Positions 22,215 through 33,558 of a stretch of DNA of 64,000 bases are shown one piece after another; the stretch's first letter is position 1; each line of letters opens with the position of its first letter. The notes beneath the pieces were generated by a model. That model saw only the letters and a program-made list of their open reading frames with translations, was not told the DNA's origin and ran no database searches. The position numbers and the translations under genes were made by a program. The DNA comes from Doryteuthis pealeii (lineage: Eukaryota > Mollusca > Cephalopoda > Myopsida > Loliginidae), in the NCBI GenBank assembly GCA_023376005.1, contig CM042157.1, positions 90,186,987 to 90,250,986 of the forward strand, written 5' to 3'.

Positions 22215-22711
22215 AAGGGTGCACACAAAAATACCTCCTACATTTTAAACTGTCACCTTTGTGGTACAAGTAAACTTAGGCAAGTGGTAATGGTAGCTCC
22301 ATCAAGCTTACAATTTCTATTTATTTTTCTTTCTTTCTTGATACAATCGTTTACTATCATTTGATTTATTTGCTGTTGAAATGGTTTTTTAAGACTGGTG
22401 AATCTATAATTGTTTTACAGATTTTTTGTGCTCATTTCATGTTATATCAGAATGATGCTGTTTTGGATATAAAATTGACAGCGCTGTAAGTTGAAAATAT
22501 CAGAACCACAGTTAAAAGAAAATTGTAGCTTTTTATAAACAACATTGAAATAAATGTTTTAATATTAATTACTTTGGTCTTTTTGTCAACTTTTAATATG
22601 ATTGGTCTTAACCAATTATGATCAACGGAGCTACAATTGTCACTTGCCTAAGTTCACATGCACCACCCAAGTTACAGTTTAAAATATAGGCAGTATTTCT
22701 GTCACACCCTG
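22215..22711 (+). mobile_element. TA-flanked transposon with ~100-bp terminal inverted repeats
   Basis: Ends are AAGGGTGCAC and, inverted, CAGGGTGTGAC, flanked by TA (22213-22214 and 22712-22713). The inverted repeats extend through TTTTAAACTGT and CTTAGGCAAGTG. Inside, the plus strand reads AVEMVF, then in another frame KTGESIIVLQIFCAHFMLYQNDAVLD. This resembles a DUF4817-type helix-turn-helix at the start of a mariner-related transposase. The catalytic domain is missing, so this is a non-autonomous deletion derivative. Confidence 0.75.
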
Positions 22712-22713
22712 TA

Positions 22714-23119
22714 TGGCTTTCTATATTTCAGTTACTTCTTACTCTTAACATGTGTGAATGCTGGAAAATGCATTTTTAATTTGAAGTTTATATAAAGACT
22801 TTTCCACTTGGAAAAGGGATCTATAATGCTTGTATAGAAATATTCTTATAAGAGATAAAGCTTATAGACATAAATCAAAGATCTGACATAAACCAGATGT
22901 TCAAAGCAGACATAATATTAAGCTCAGATGTCAGATAAAAATTGAGAGATTTGAGAGTTATTGATGTAGAATTGACCCAAAATCTATTATGAAAGAATTT
23001 AGAAATGCTTTAGATAGAAGAGAAAATTATTATTCATTAAAAAGAAACTATTTAAGATAATACAATTTTCTAAATAAAGGAAGATGAATGTTATCTGTCC
23101 ACACATGAATATATATAAT

Positions 23120-23168
<49 letters not shown>

Positions 23169-23467
23169 CACACAGATGCTGATAGGTAAGTGTCCTGTGT
23201 CATTGATACATATCCATGCATCCCAGTGGTTTTTTTTTCTTCACCCACCATCTCCAGCTAACTGTAATTACATTTCAATATTTTCTTGGAAACGAATTAC
23301 ACTGTATGGGGTACAAGGTAGAGGTTAGACAGCTTTAGTTGTTCATAGATAAAAACTCTACAATTAAGAAACTTTAGTTGGGACCCATCAAATTTCCCGG
23401 AGACTCATTCAAATCCAATCTGTCCCAGGATGCACTAAATCAAAAATCTATCAGCAACACTGTGTGT

Positions 23468-23514
<47 letters not shown>
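22714..23514. other. AT-rich sequence with two microsatellites
   Basis: (TG)n followed by (TA)n at 23121-23168, and (CA)n then a (TA)n run at about 23469-23521. Frames through them are artefacts. Confidence 0.7.
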
Positions 23515-23523
<9 letters not shown>

Positions 23524-23850
23524 TAAACACTTGAAGAAAAAGCTAGATGGGAACTACACAAAGATGCATTCTCTTTTGAACAAATCCTGGAAGCAACACC
23601 CCCACAAAACAGCTATATCGCAACTTACTTCCTATCACACAAACCATCCAATTGCTGGAGAAGTAAAGATTAACTTATAAGTGACATTTTCCTGTGGACA
23701 TACCAGTGTTAGCCAACCAGCAGAAACTTACATCCTTCAGCTCTGTGCATACACTGGATGCCCTGTTGAGGACCGTCAGGAGTGATGACCGATAGATAGA
23801 TGGTGAAAGAGAGCATCAAGGGAATCCATACTATCAGCATGACTTGTGTA
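23515..23850 (+). pseudogene. LINE-A fragment, degenerate
   Basis: The plus strand reads TKHLKKKLDGNYTKM...LLNKSWKQHP and continues through stretches homologous to ITQTI, HCWRSK, VGRPA(K/R)TY, LCEDTGC-like and MSDR segments, with deletions and shifts. The (TA)n run at its 5' edge marks the truncation point. The end (GACTTGTG) lacks a clear triplet tail. Confidence 0.78.
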
Positions 23851-24111
23851 TACTTTGATGTATAGAACTTACATTGAAAGAGGATGGCACTGAGTCATGT
23901 CGTGATGGTATCTTTTTTACTTAGTATTGAATGAGGTTAAGTAAACAAACAAATGTGTTTATTTTTATATGGCTTTAAGTCAACAATTTTTGGAGGATAT
24001 GTGCTTAATTGAAGTCATACTTAATTTTGAAAATTAATTAGTTAATAATTAATGTAATTTAGGCGGGCATATATGTTCAAATGTAAGGCTGAAACAAATC
24101 GAGAAAATGTC

Positions 24112-24156
24112 AATCCCTGAATGTACATTTCGACCTATTAGGTCTCATCAGCAAGG
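24112..24156 (-). ncRNA. Hammerhead-ribozyme-like motif
   Basis: On the minus strand: CTGATGA (24151-24145), stem II GACCT/AGGTC with loop AAT (24144-24132), GAAA (24131-24128), a minimal stem III of two pairs closed by GTAC (24128-24121), and a predicted cleavage after U17 (24120). Stem I pairs 24119-24115 with 24152-24156, including one G-U pair. All invariant core bases C3 U4 G5 A6, G8 A9, G12 A13 A14 are present. The very short stem III resembles hammerheads in Penelope-like elements and retrozymes. Activity is untested. Confidence 0.6.
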
Positions 24157-24169
24157 TTAGTATTGAATG

Positions 24170-25439
24170 TCAAAATGAAACCCTGGGTTGATTTTCTCGT
24201 TATCTTTTCTTCATTTAATAGCAAAAAAAAAAAAAAAAAATTATTGACATTTTATATACAATTTGAAATTTAGATTGTGTTTATATCTTGTGTGTGAACT
24301 TACTTGCCAATCAAGTGGAAGAAAATGGTTGGAGGGAAATTCATTTTCATAACTATTTTTTGTAATATATTTTGAAATGGAGAATTTTCTAAGGTGAAGA
24401 GACTGAATACTAATAGACCAGTTCAATTTAATTCAATTCTGTTTTGTTAATGAGGGTTAAGATAATATTGGAGTTATTTATATTGACAGGAAATAGCATT
24501 TGCAAAGCTATTAGCACTTTCATCTCTGTATCTTTACTATCCAAATCACCAATCGGTTTAGAGTTAATCAGTACCTTTTATATCTTTGTAAAATATCATT
24601 ACTTTTAATGGGATTTTTATAAAAGTTCAAACAGTTATGTTTTATATGATAAAAAAAGAAATATGACAAAAATTTGAAAAATCTCATTTATATATTTTGA
24701 GCATAATAGTGCTTAAGATTACAAATATATAAAGTAGGTACTGGCAAAATGAGCCTCTATAACGAGTTTTAAAAGTGTAGAGGCCTTGTTGTAGAGGTTT
24801 GCAAAGAATATTAAATGACGAATAAAAATATGACACAGTTTAGGCAGAGAATACGGAGAAATGATAAAACAAATGCATATAATTATAAAATAACAAATAA
24901 ATTTATTCAGAGAATAAATTTGCAATAATATGTGAAATGTTCAAAAGGAATAGTGTAGATATGATATGTGTAATGTAAAATGTAAAAGTTTGTATGTTAA
25001 GTTGGGAAGAGTTCGTTTAGACATGGACAGAAATGAGAATCAAGTTTGTATATACGACCTGCTGAAACGGATTCTTATTGTAGAATGAAGTGGTAAGAAT
25101 AATGGTGGTAGTAGTAGTAATTGTGTTGAGGCAGTGGAATTGTTCATTCGAACACCTGTTTCTTGGTCTGGCAGCGAGAGGAGATCTGTGTATTTGTTTG
25201 TGGTCGTCAGATGTGAGATAAAGTCTGTGTGTTTGTTGATTTCTTCTCCATCTTTTATGATATTTAGTCAGATCAAAAAGTAATTAACGATTTTTATGTA
25301 AACATTTGTTTTAATCACTTTTCCTTAAGTTTAGGAAAAGGATTGTGTTGTGTGTTGGTTTTAATTTCTTTCCCTTAAGTTTGGGAAAAGAAATGTGTAC
25401 ATGTATTTATTTAAAAATATAGAATTGTATTCTATAAAA
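24170..25439. other. AT-rich sequence, nothing firm
   Basis: The segment at 24737-24760 (TACTGGCAAAATGAGCC) matches a terminus of the ~1-kb foldback element at 46727. Two similar TTTTCCTTAAGTTT(A/G)GG(A)AAAG blocks lie at 25320 and 25370. No coding sequence recognised. Confidence 0.4.
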
Positions 25440-26450
25440 GCGAATTAAAAATAATTAAATCTATTATTTAAGGTCAAACTTTGTTTAAATCAATAAATAG
25501 TAACATAATGACCATCATTAAAAAAAGAAAAATATCATTACATTAGCAATTTATTTTTAATATATTTAAAACGATTTGTTTTGGTCAATTTTGTTCGTGG
25601 ACGCCATTTTTGGTTCTTTTTAAGTGTTTTTATTGGCTTGTTTACAATTTTTATGTAACATTCGCGATTGCAAAAAAAAAAAAAAAACCAAAAATCAGGT
25701 AATTATCCGATTTTAATGAAATTTTCAGCATTGATTTATCAATTAATGAATTTTATAATGCAGCAGTTATTTTATTTCAAAACTTCAATTTAGTATTTTT
25801 GCTATGAAAAATTAATCTATTAAATTCATTTAAAATGTGAAAAATCTGATAAGTTTAAAATGTTATATTTTTAGATTCTAGAAATAAATATCTATTTAAT
25901 GCAAACCTTATTTTAGATACATAAAGTAATGTTTTGAAGAAAAACTCTATTGAAAATGTACCCCCTCCCCTTTTTAAGCAGAAAAAATATCAATGTATAA
26001 TTTTTTTCTTTTATAAGATAATAGCCAATTAAATAATTATCGAAATGAGTAAAAAAAAATCTCCAAAAAATGAATTATTTATTTTTTTACATTTTATTTT
26101 TCAATTTTCGGTACTTATTTTCTCATAGAAAAGCCACCGTAAAAAATGTTTTTTTTGTTTCTATTCATAACTTCGGTCTTTTATCTCATTATTTACACTG
26201 TAATTAGTATTGAAAATGACCAACTCACAAAACATTTTATGCCCCCAACATAAGGGGGGTCAAAATTAAGTGACCTGAAAAAATTAAGTTTTGAAATAAA
26301 ATAAAAAAATGCATTATAAAGATCATTCATTGATAAATAAACATGAAAATTTCATTAAAATCCGACAATTCCCTGATTTTTGGTAAATTATTTTCTGTAG
26401 TCATTTTGTCAAAAACACATTTTAGTCTCAGTTTGCTAGTACCTAATATA
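25440..26450 (-). mobile_element. ~1-kb foldback DNA element, copy 1
   Basis: On the minus strand it aligns with 46727-47768 over most of its length (ATAACTTCGGTCTTTTATCTC block, CTTAAATAATAGATTTAATTA block). It carries internal inverted repeats of about 100 bp, 25683-25790 and 26285-26390, built around ACCAAAAATCAGG...ATTTTAATGAAATTTTCA. The right terminus reads, inverted, TAGGTACTAGCAAA. No transposase frame; the superfamily is unknown. Confidence 0.65.
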
Positions 26451-27139
26451 AAGTTTTGCTCTGACTAAAGCTACATTTCATTAGATTTGAATTTGATTAA
26501 AATCAAATTTTGGGTAGATAGTGAATAGAAAAGCTATTTCTAGTAAACATTAAGTTAATATATAATTGTGTTTTCTAACCAGGGGTCTCAAATACAAGGA
26601 CAAAAAAATGGCCATTTTATTTTGGGAAAGAGGTGAGGTGGGCCAAAATTGAGAAGGGGAGAGGTTTCTTGGATTTTCACCTATTGTCATGCTAAACTAC
26701 AATACAGGGAGATTTTATTTATAAAATTTAATGTGTATATGACAGTAAATATCTAAGAATATTTGAATAATACTACAAAAACAAATTAGAAAAATGAATT
26801 AAATGTCCAAGTTTTAGTTAAGAAAATGGTTGTGCAATGGGCCATATTTAAGTAGTCCATTGCTGGCTTTGATATTTGATTGAGATCCGTGTCCTAACCT
26901 TTTCTTGATTGCCTATATTATATGTCTAACACTGTTAATAGCTGTAAATCTCTATTTCACCTGTATCAATGTTGTTTTAGCTGTTTAGCATCTTTCCTTT
27001 TTTCCTCTACCAATAACAAGTAATTTAGCTAGGTCAATGGGTACATACATCTATATAGAAGAATGTTTCTTTTCACAACAGAAACTGCCCTTAATATTTC
27101 TTTGAAGAGCATGGGGTTAGTAGTGGGATATACTGCTTA
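26451..27139. other. AT-rich sequence, nothing recognised
   Basis: No domains or window-internal repeats seen. Confidence 0.45.
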
Positions 27140-27141
27140 TA

Positions 27142-27850
27142 TGAGGGTCATTCAATAATTAAGGTGAATTATTTTAGGGACGGTTTAGATCAGTCGGTAG
27201 AGTGTCCGACTAGGAATCACAAGGTTCCGGGTTCGATACTGGGCCTTGCCAAATCAGTGTATGAGTAGCATAGAGATCTGTGTGGTGAAGTGAGGAGCTG
27301 ATGGTAAGTGTGGCACTCCACCTCAGACACCGAAACCATCTCCTTGGTCTAGCACTAGTGAAAAGGGGATAGACTCCCTTGCTGTCTGGCTGATACCAAC
27401 TTTAGGCCACCCCGATGACTTTTTTATTTTTTATTTTTTTATTTTATTTTATTTAAAAAAATTTTCTTTTTTCCATAATTGAAAACTCTGCATTGTTTGA
27501 AATTGGTTTATAGCAAAAATTATCTTAACCTCACAAAAACATTTGTTTTGATGCTATTCAAAATGGTGACAAATCAAAATGGTGACAAATCATGTTTTAG
27601 TCAAAAACATTATTTACAAATGGGCTAAACATGGTGTTTCCACCATGAGCCTGCATCCAAAAGACAGTCCATGGAGTAGAAAAACTGACTCTTGGGTAAA
27701 GAAAAAGTTCTGGGAGCAGCAGTCAGTAATGAAAGTGATGTAGACATATGAAAGGACCCATCACTATTAATTCCTTGAAAAAGATGTAACTGTAAATAAT
27801 GCTTCCTATTTCCAATTCCTCCAAATTCACCTTATTTATTGAATGATCCG
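27142..27850 (+). mobile_element. Mariner element, internally deleted, carrying a SINE
   Basis: Terminal inverted repeats TGAGGGTCATTCAATAA / inverted CGGATCATTCAATAAATAAG continue to GGTGAATT and are flanked by TA (27140-27141, 27851-27852). Between 27610 and 27830 the plus strand reads ASKRQSMEW, VKKKFWEQQSVMKVM and, in another frame, PLLINSLKKM/TVNNASYFQFL-like residues: the catalytic-core linker of a mariner transposase. Most of the gene is lost and stops are present. SINE-K sits inside near the left end. Confidence 0.82.
27178..27420 (+). mobile_element. SINE-K inserted in mariner
   Basis: Head GGTTTAGATCAGTCGGTAGAGTG, with a good B box GGTTCGATACT, then the body ending CTGATACCAAC...GGCCACCCCGATGA and an ATTTT-rich tail (27420-27465). 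It is one of the better preserved copies. It interrupts the mariner terminal region, so it is younger than that element. Confidence 0.85.
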
Positions 27851-28082
27851 TATGGCTATGTATGTATGTATGTATGTATGTATGTTTGTGTGTGTGTGTG
27901 TGTGTATAAATACTCCTGTGTATGTATATATATACACATGCATGTAAAAATTCATTTTCATATTATCAATCAAAGCCTGAAGATACCAGAAGATCTGAAA
28001 CACGTGTTGCATATGTAAAACAAAAAGAATTAAAAAATTTTTTTTGAGAACAAAATACATTTTGTGGACCTTCTTTTTTTAT

Positions 28083-28119
<37 letters not shown>
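27850..28119. repeat. Microsatellites and half-copy of a hairpin element
   Basis: (TATG)n then (TG)n at 27853-27905, and (TA)n at 28086-28117. Between them 28048-28092 (GAGAACAAAATACATTTTGTGGACC) matches one half of the hairpin element at 44037-44189. Confidence 0.75.
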
Positions 28120-28120
<1 letters not shown>

Positions 28121-28584
28121 GCCATTTTTTAGTCCTGAACTGAAAAAAGCCCTGTCTCTACTAGTCTCTTCCATCTTACCAGCAAACTTCACTATCTCAT
28201 GTCTCTATCTTCTGTCAGGTCTTTTCCTATTATGCTTATCCTTTCTTGGGCACCATTCTACTAATCTGTAGTACCATCTATTTTCCTCCCTTCTACTTAT
28301 ATGTCCTGCTTATTTCTATTTTTGTTGTTTAATAACTTCTATATCTCTTACCTTGGTCTGCTCTCTCTGGTCTATGTTGATTTCTTTTTATCTCTTTCCA
28401 TTTATCTCTTATATCACTCAGACTATTCTAGAGATTTTGTTTCACATACATGAACACACATAAAAGCCAGATAAGTTGAGTTATATTCTCTCTGGATAAT
28501 CTACTCATCTGATTTCCCATCACTTTGCTCAGGTTTTCAATCCAGTTTTACTTCTCTTAAACTGTTTGCCTTACCAAAGCTAAA
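28120..28584. other. Pyrimidine-rich sequence, nothing recognised
   Basis: Rich in CT on the plus strand (TCTCTTCC-type runs). The 28044-28271 frame has a hydrophobic composition caused by T richness; I do not support it as a gene. Confidence 0.45.
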
Positions 28585-29027
28585 GGCTAATTTTCACCTT
28601 TTAGTTGTCAAAATTCCGAGCAAATAAAGCAATTAGAGTAACCTCCCTTGACTTTCACTTTGAACTAAGCTGGTAGCTATTTTGAAAGACTCTGTGTGAA
28701 ATAAACAAATCTTAGAAACTTTTTCGAAAACAATACAACTGCATGCTTTAACACAAAAATATCATAAAATGTGTTCTTAATAACATTTCAGATAATTTTA
28801 TGCTAGGAATTTAGCCAACTGACTTTCACTTTGAAACAAGACGGTAGCCATTTTGAATATGTCCGTGGGAAATATACAAATCTTAGAATCGTTTCGAAAA
28901 CAATACAACTGCATGCTTTAACACAAAAATATCATAAAATGTGTTAATAATATTTTAAGTTCATTTCAGATAATGTGCACGCACAATTTTATGCTAGGAA
29001 TTTAAACAACTAAAGGTGAAAATTACC
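28585..29027. mobile_element. MITE with internal tandem duplication
   Basis: Ends GGCTAATTTTCACCTTTTAG and, inverted, GGTAATTTTCACCTTTAG. It is flanked by AGCTAAAG-type direct repeats of 7-8 bp (28578-28584; 29028-29034). Inside, a unit of about 180 bp (GACTTTCACTTTGAA...ATGCTAGGAATTTA) is duplicated head to tail. No coding capacity. The duplication length fits hAT-like or related elements. Confidence 0.75.
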
Positions 29028-29034
29028 AGCTAAA

Positions 29035-29894
29035 GAGCCTACTCTGACCTATTTGCTTCTAGCTAACCGATGAAGAGGAAAGAAGAGTTGGATTCATGCC
29101 TTTCAAAAAAACTATTCACAATGTGAAACACAAACAGCCTTCTTCAGTATTTGAATTGGCAAGTGTTGGTAAACTGTCCTGTTTACCAAAACTTTTCTTG
29201 TTCCCCAATGATACCTGCATCAGAAAAATAAGGTCTAAAATGTTTGACTTTGGGTTACTCTACTGTCCTTTTTAACCTGGACTATACACTTTTATCATAA
29301 ACAGTCATAGATAATAGATCTGAGTACAAGATCTTGTGCCTTAGTATTAATACACTCAAGTGAATTGACTTCTTATTACTTCTATTAAATTACCATTTCC
29401 TACTTTTATTTCCTCTAAGCCACATTTATCTTAAAATAAAATTAACGATGATATTGGAGCCTATTCTAAGCTTAATAACATTATTTAATATTGCTAATAT
29501 TTGCTTGTTGAATGTTTTTCTTTTATTGTGATCTCCGCACCCTAAAATCCTAAGAAAAGACCATCAGCAGTTAGTACTTATAAAATACATAAGTACAAAC
29601 AGACATTCAGTTTTGTTTTGTTTTTTAGCTGATTTCTCTAAAATGTCAGATTGATTCAAAACAAATGTTGTTCTTCTTGAAAATGACCCTAAATTTAAAA
29701 CTGATGCCTGCCATTCTAACTCTCTTCGTGTTGACCTCCCACTTTTTTTTTTTGACATCTGCCAAGCAGAAAGTGAGCAATTATTTCATTTAACATGGCT
29801 AAACTCCTTGATGTTGTTTGAACAGTTGTTAAAACTTATCATCTCACTTTAGTCATTAAGAACAAATAAGAATCGGAATTTAAATATTTTTCTT

Positions 29895-29925
<31 letters not shown>

Positions 29926-30001
29926 TAGATGTTACTTTTTAAAATTTTATACTGCTTGTCTATTTGTTTTTATTTATTGGAAAAGAAAAAAGATCTGTAT
30001 T

Positions 30002-30036
<35 letters not shown>

Positions 30037-30262
30037 TGTGTTAAAAATTACTTGTAATTCAGTTGTTTTGTAACTTAGTGCACTACCATTTTATTTATGG
30101 TGAGTATCATTAGGAACATTTAAAATAGCTCTGATTCCCACAGATGATAGAAATAATAAAGGAAAAAGAGAAAATATATTCCTATTTTCCTTAATATTTC
30201 CTACAATTGTACAAGTTAATCTTGCTAGAATATATAAAATAACGTTGAAAGTAGTTATACAT
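29035..30262. other. Unclassified AT-rich sequence; source block of a duplication
   Basis: 29205-29290 repeats 15970-16062. T runs at about 29899-29924 and 30007-30035. 30042-30482 (running into the SINE) is nearly identical to 32624-33063. No gene recognised. Confidence 0.6.
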
Positions 30263-30532
30263 ATTTACCAACCCCTCCGCACGAGCAGGATGTGACACAT
30301 GGTCAATTTTTTAGACTGGGTTTAATAGGTTTGAATTCAGTTTCCTCCTAACCAAGGTTAAAGAGCCCAGTCTGCCCTGCTATTTACCCATTGCTGGGGG
30401 AAGAGCAGGTGGATGCATACCTTTCCCAAGAGTATTAGCGCTATGTGAAATGTAGACAACCTCGTCTAGGATTTGAACTTGGGTCGACGAGTCCATGTCC
30501 TACGACTCTAACCATTACACCCCACACCTTGT
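30263..30532 (-). mobile_element. SINE-T, full length, minus strand
   Basis: On the minus strand the head reads GGTGTAATGGTTAGAGTC with B box AAGTTCAAATCC, then a body ending GTGCGGAGGGGTTGGTAAATATG. Perfect 14-bp target duplication aagtagttatacat (30249-30262; 30533-30546). The tRNA-like head differs from SINE-K. It is non-coding. Confidence 0.9.
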
Positions 30533-30546
30533 AAGTAGTTATACAT

Positions 30547-31239
30547 TGAGGAAAAACAAAATTGCCACACTCTGAAAGATAATGCTGACTTTGACCTGGA
30601 TACAGTATATGTGCCTGGAATCTTAGTACTATTGGTACAACCTTTATTTTGGAAACTGTCTATGTAATCATTTACTGTAATCCAGCTCTATGACTTTTAT
30701 ATTTGATTAAATTGAAGCACATGTTTAGGGTGTTGCAACATTTTTTGTTATAATTTGATAAAATTTAAATTTGGATTATCGAAAGCATATTGAACTTTAT
30801 TTTAAAAATTTGCATCATGTTGAAGGAGAGAGAAAAATATTTTACTAATATAAATTAACAAGTATTTATACATATTGGACTTTACAATTTTTCATGGCTA
30901 AAATTAATAAATAGATGTTTGATAAACTTTTCTTGAAGTCAGAACAATTAATTCAAGTAGTAAATTAAAGATAGATAATTTGTAATACTTAATTTTTGGT
31001 TTATAGAATTGTATTGGATAAAAAATAATGTTCAAATATGTCTTAGAACAGGAATGGTGAACTTAATGGCACCTTGGGCATAGTAAATTTTGTTAGTGAT
31101 TTGGTTTTAAATAAATTATATAAAGCCTTTGCTTATTTTAATTTTTGATTTCTCTTGTATAATTTGAGGGAAATGATATTTTCCTTTACAATTTCTATTA
31201 TATTTTTGTTAATAGTAAAATAATACATACTCATAAATA
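30547..31239. other. AT-rich sequence, nothing recognised
   Basis: No shared repeat or coding potential seen. Confidence 0.45.
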
Positions 31240-31829
31240 CGCCCTGTCGGTGGGGCGTTAGAATGTACCGACTGCACCTCTGCAGAGGGGTAAGACTCCC
31301 CCAATGGGGCCACCTGTTGGCCATGGGTGGCGACCCGTGATGCTTAAAGATAGAACTCGGGTGGATGAGCAGTCCATGACTTGCAATACTCCACTTTGGA
31401 CCCGTCTTGGGCTAGATAGGCGGTCGGAGAGGCCCCATCCGATCAATTGGCTGGTCACCTCAAGCCCTAGCACCTATATGATTTTCCCAACCCTATTGCC
31501 CTTATGGCAAGCCCCAACCCCTTTTTATCATATGGGTGCTAGAAAGCGGTGGCTGAGGGTCTACATGTCCTAGGAATGACATTAAACTCTATCTAATGGT
31601 GAGGTTCCAGTTTTGGAGGTTTGGGGAATGTGGAGCACCCCTTCATCACCATTGCTCCCTGGTCCACTCTGACCCGGAGTGGTAGTACCTGTTAGGGTCC
31701 CATTTATGGGTTAAATAGAAAACATGAGTTTATAAAAAAAATTGTATTATCCATTAAGAATGAATTTATTTCACAACTTTGTCGGCATTAAATAAACCAC
31801 TGAGGTTGATATGCCGTAAAACAAAACAA
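31240..31829 (+). mobile_element. Family R retroposon, full length, copy 6
   Basis: 590 bp, standard ends. Perfect 13-bp target duplication atactcataaata (31227-31239; 31830-31842). The shared plus-strand frame is open for 89 codons (31304-31573). Confidence 0.92.
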
Positions 31830-31842
31830 ATACTCATAAATA

Positions 31843-32423
31843 AGTATCCAGACTCTTTTTTTTTTTTTTTTTTTTTTTTTACCCGAAAAAGATCCATTAT
31901 CATTCTTAGTCAGTAATTTTACTTTTTATGAATTACTTATGAATAAAACATGTACTTCCTAAAGCTGTCCCATTCAACCAATTCAGAAATTATTGATTGC
32001 CTAAACAGACTTCTTTAAGAATGCTTGCAACCATTTTTTTCTCCAACTAATTTGTAAAATACAAATATAATTTAAAAAAAAACCAAAAAAAAACAATCCA
32101 CTGCTAAAAAATTTTTTATGGACATATGAGAGGAATTTATTTTTTAGATTACAAATGTGGGCATACACTCAAAAAGATTTGCCACACCTGTCCTAGATAT
32201 TTTACATTAACTTTGCTATTCTCTTTTGTATTTTCAGGATGGGAAATAATGCCTCAACAATACAAGTGTTTTTTTTCTTTGTTATTGTTTTGTGTTTTTC
32301 AGTTTTTGACTTACACTTTAAACAAAATAAATATCAAGATCTTGAACCTTTTATTACATTTACAATATTTTCTGTTTTGATATGTTTGTAATGTATATAC
32401 AAAAATATAAGTTCTATAGCTCA
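31843..32423. other. AT-rich sequence, nothing recognised
   Basis: T run at 31855-31880. The 32126-32380 frame has no recognisable domain. Confidence 0.45.
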
Positions 32424-32623
32424 AAGTACTGCTTGAAAGTTTGTGAACCCCCAGATAGTCAATTGTTATTGTGGAAAAATTTAAAATAACCTTCTTAAAT
32501 TATGCATCCAAATGCTAATTTGTAAAGTAGACTTTCCAAATAATGAAGACCTAACAAAAAAAAAAACATGTATTTTAATTGTTTATTTAAGAGGGATTTA
32601 TTACAGCAAAATAAAAAATCTGA

Positions 32624-33064
32624 TAAAAATTACTTGTAATTCAGTTGTTTTGTAACTTAGTGCACTACCATTTTATTTATGGTGAGTATCATTAGGAACA
32701 TTTAAAATAGCTCTGATTCCCACAGATGATAGAAATAATAAAGGAAAAAGAGAAAATATATTCCTCTTTTCCTTAATATTTCCTCCTTTGTACAAGTTTA
32801 TTTTGCTAGAATATATAAAATAGCGTTGAAAGTAGTTATACATATTTACCAACCTCTCCGTACGAGCAGGATGTGACACAAGGTCAATTTTTTAGACTGG
32901 GTTTAATAGGTTTGAATTCAGTTTCCTCCTAACCAAGGTTAAAGAGCCCAGTCTTCCCTGCTATTTACCCATTGCTGGGTGGAGAGCAGGTGGATGCATA
33001 CCTTTCCCAAGAGTATTAGCGCTATGTGAAATGTAGACAGCCTCGTCTAGGATTTGAACTTGGT
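32624..33064 (+). repeat. 441-bp duplicated block inserted in Tc1, target duplicated
   Basis: Nearly identical to 30042-30482, including ordinary flank and most of SINE-T but not its head. It is bounded by a direct duplication of the Tc1 sequence of about 55-57 bp (32569-32623; 33065-33121). This is not a retroposon in its own right, because its ends do not match any element end. Confidence 0.88.
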
Positions 33065-33347
33065 TGTATTTTAATTGTTTATTTAAAAGAGGGGTTTATT
33101 ACAGCAAAATTAAAAATCTGACCTGTGTAAAAGTATGTGAACCCTTTTAGTTAGTACCTTGTGGGACCTCCTTTTGCAGCAATTATTTTAACCAAATGTC
33201 TTCTCCTCTTCTTTGCAAAACTCAGCCAATTGAGAGAGGTTAAAGAGACAACTGGCATGAACCACTAACTTCACGTCTAATGACAACATTTTTATTGGAT
33301 TGAAATCTGTACTTTGACTAGGTGAATCGTGTAGAAATCCTCTTCCT

Positions 33348-33558
33348 TTTAAGCAATTCCTGGAAATATAATACAAATCAATTTAATTTTAATACAAATC
33401 AATATAAATTTAATAATAATTTAATTATTTAATTTAATTATATATTATTATTATATATTAATTTACATATTATTGATATATAATTATATTATATAATTTA
33501 ATTTAAATTTTAATATAAATTTATAATAAAATCAATTTTTGTATTACTAGAAAATACA
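33348..33558. repeat. Almost pure AT insertion in Tc1
   Basis: 211 bp of A and T with few other bases, between two copies of aatcgtgtagaaatcctcttcct (33325-33347; 33559-33581, 23 bp). Confidence 0.85.
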
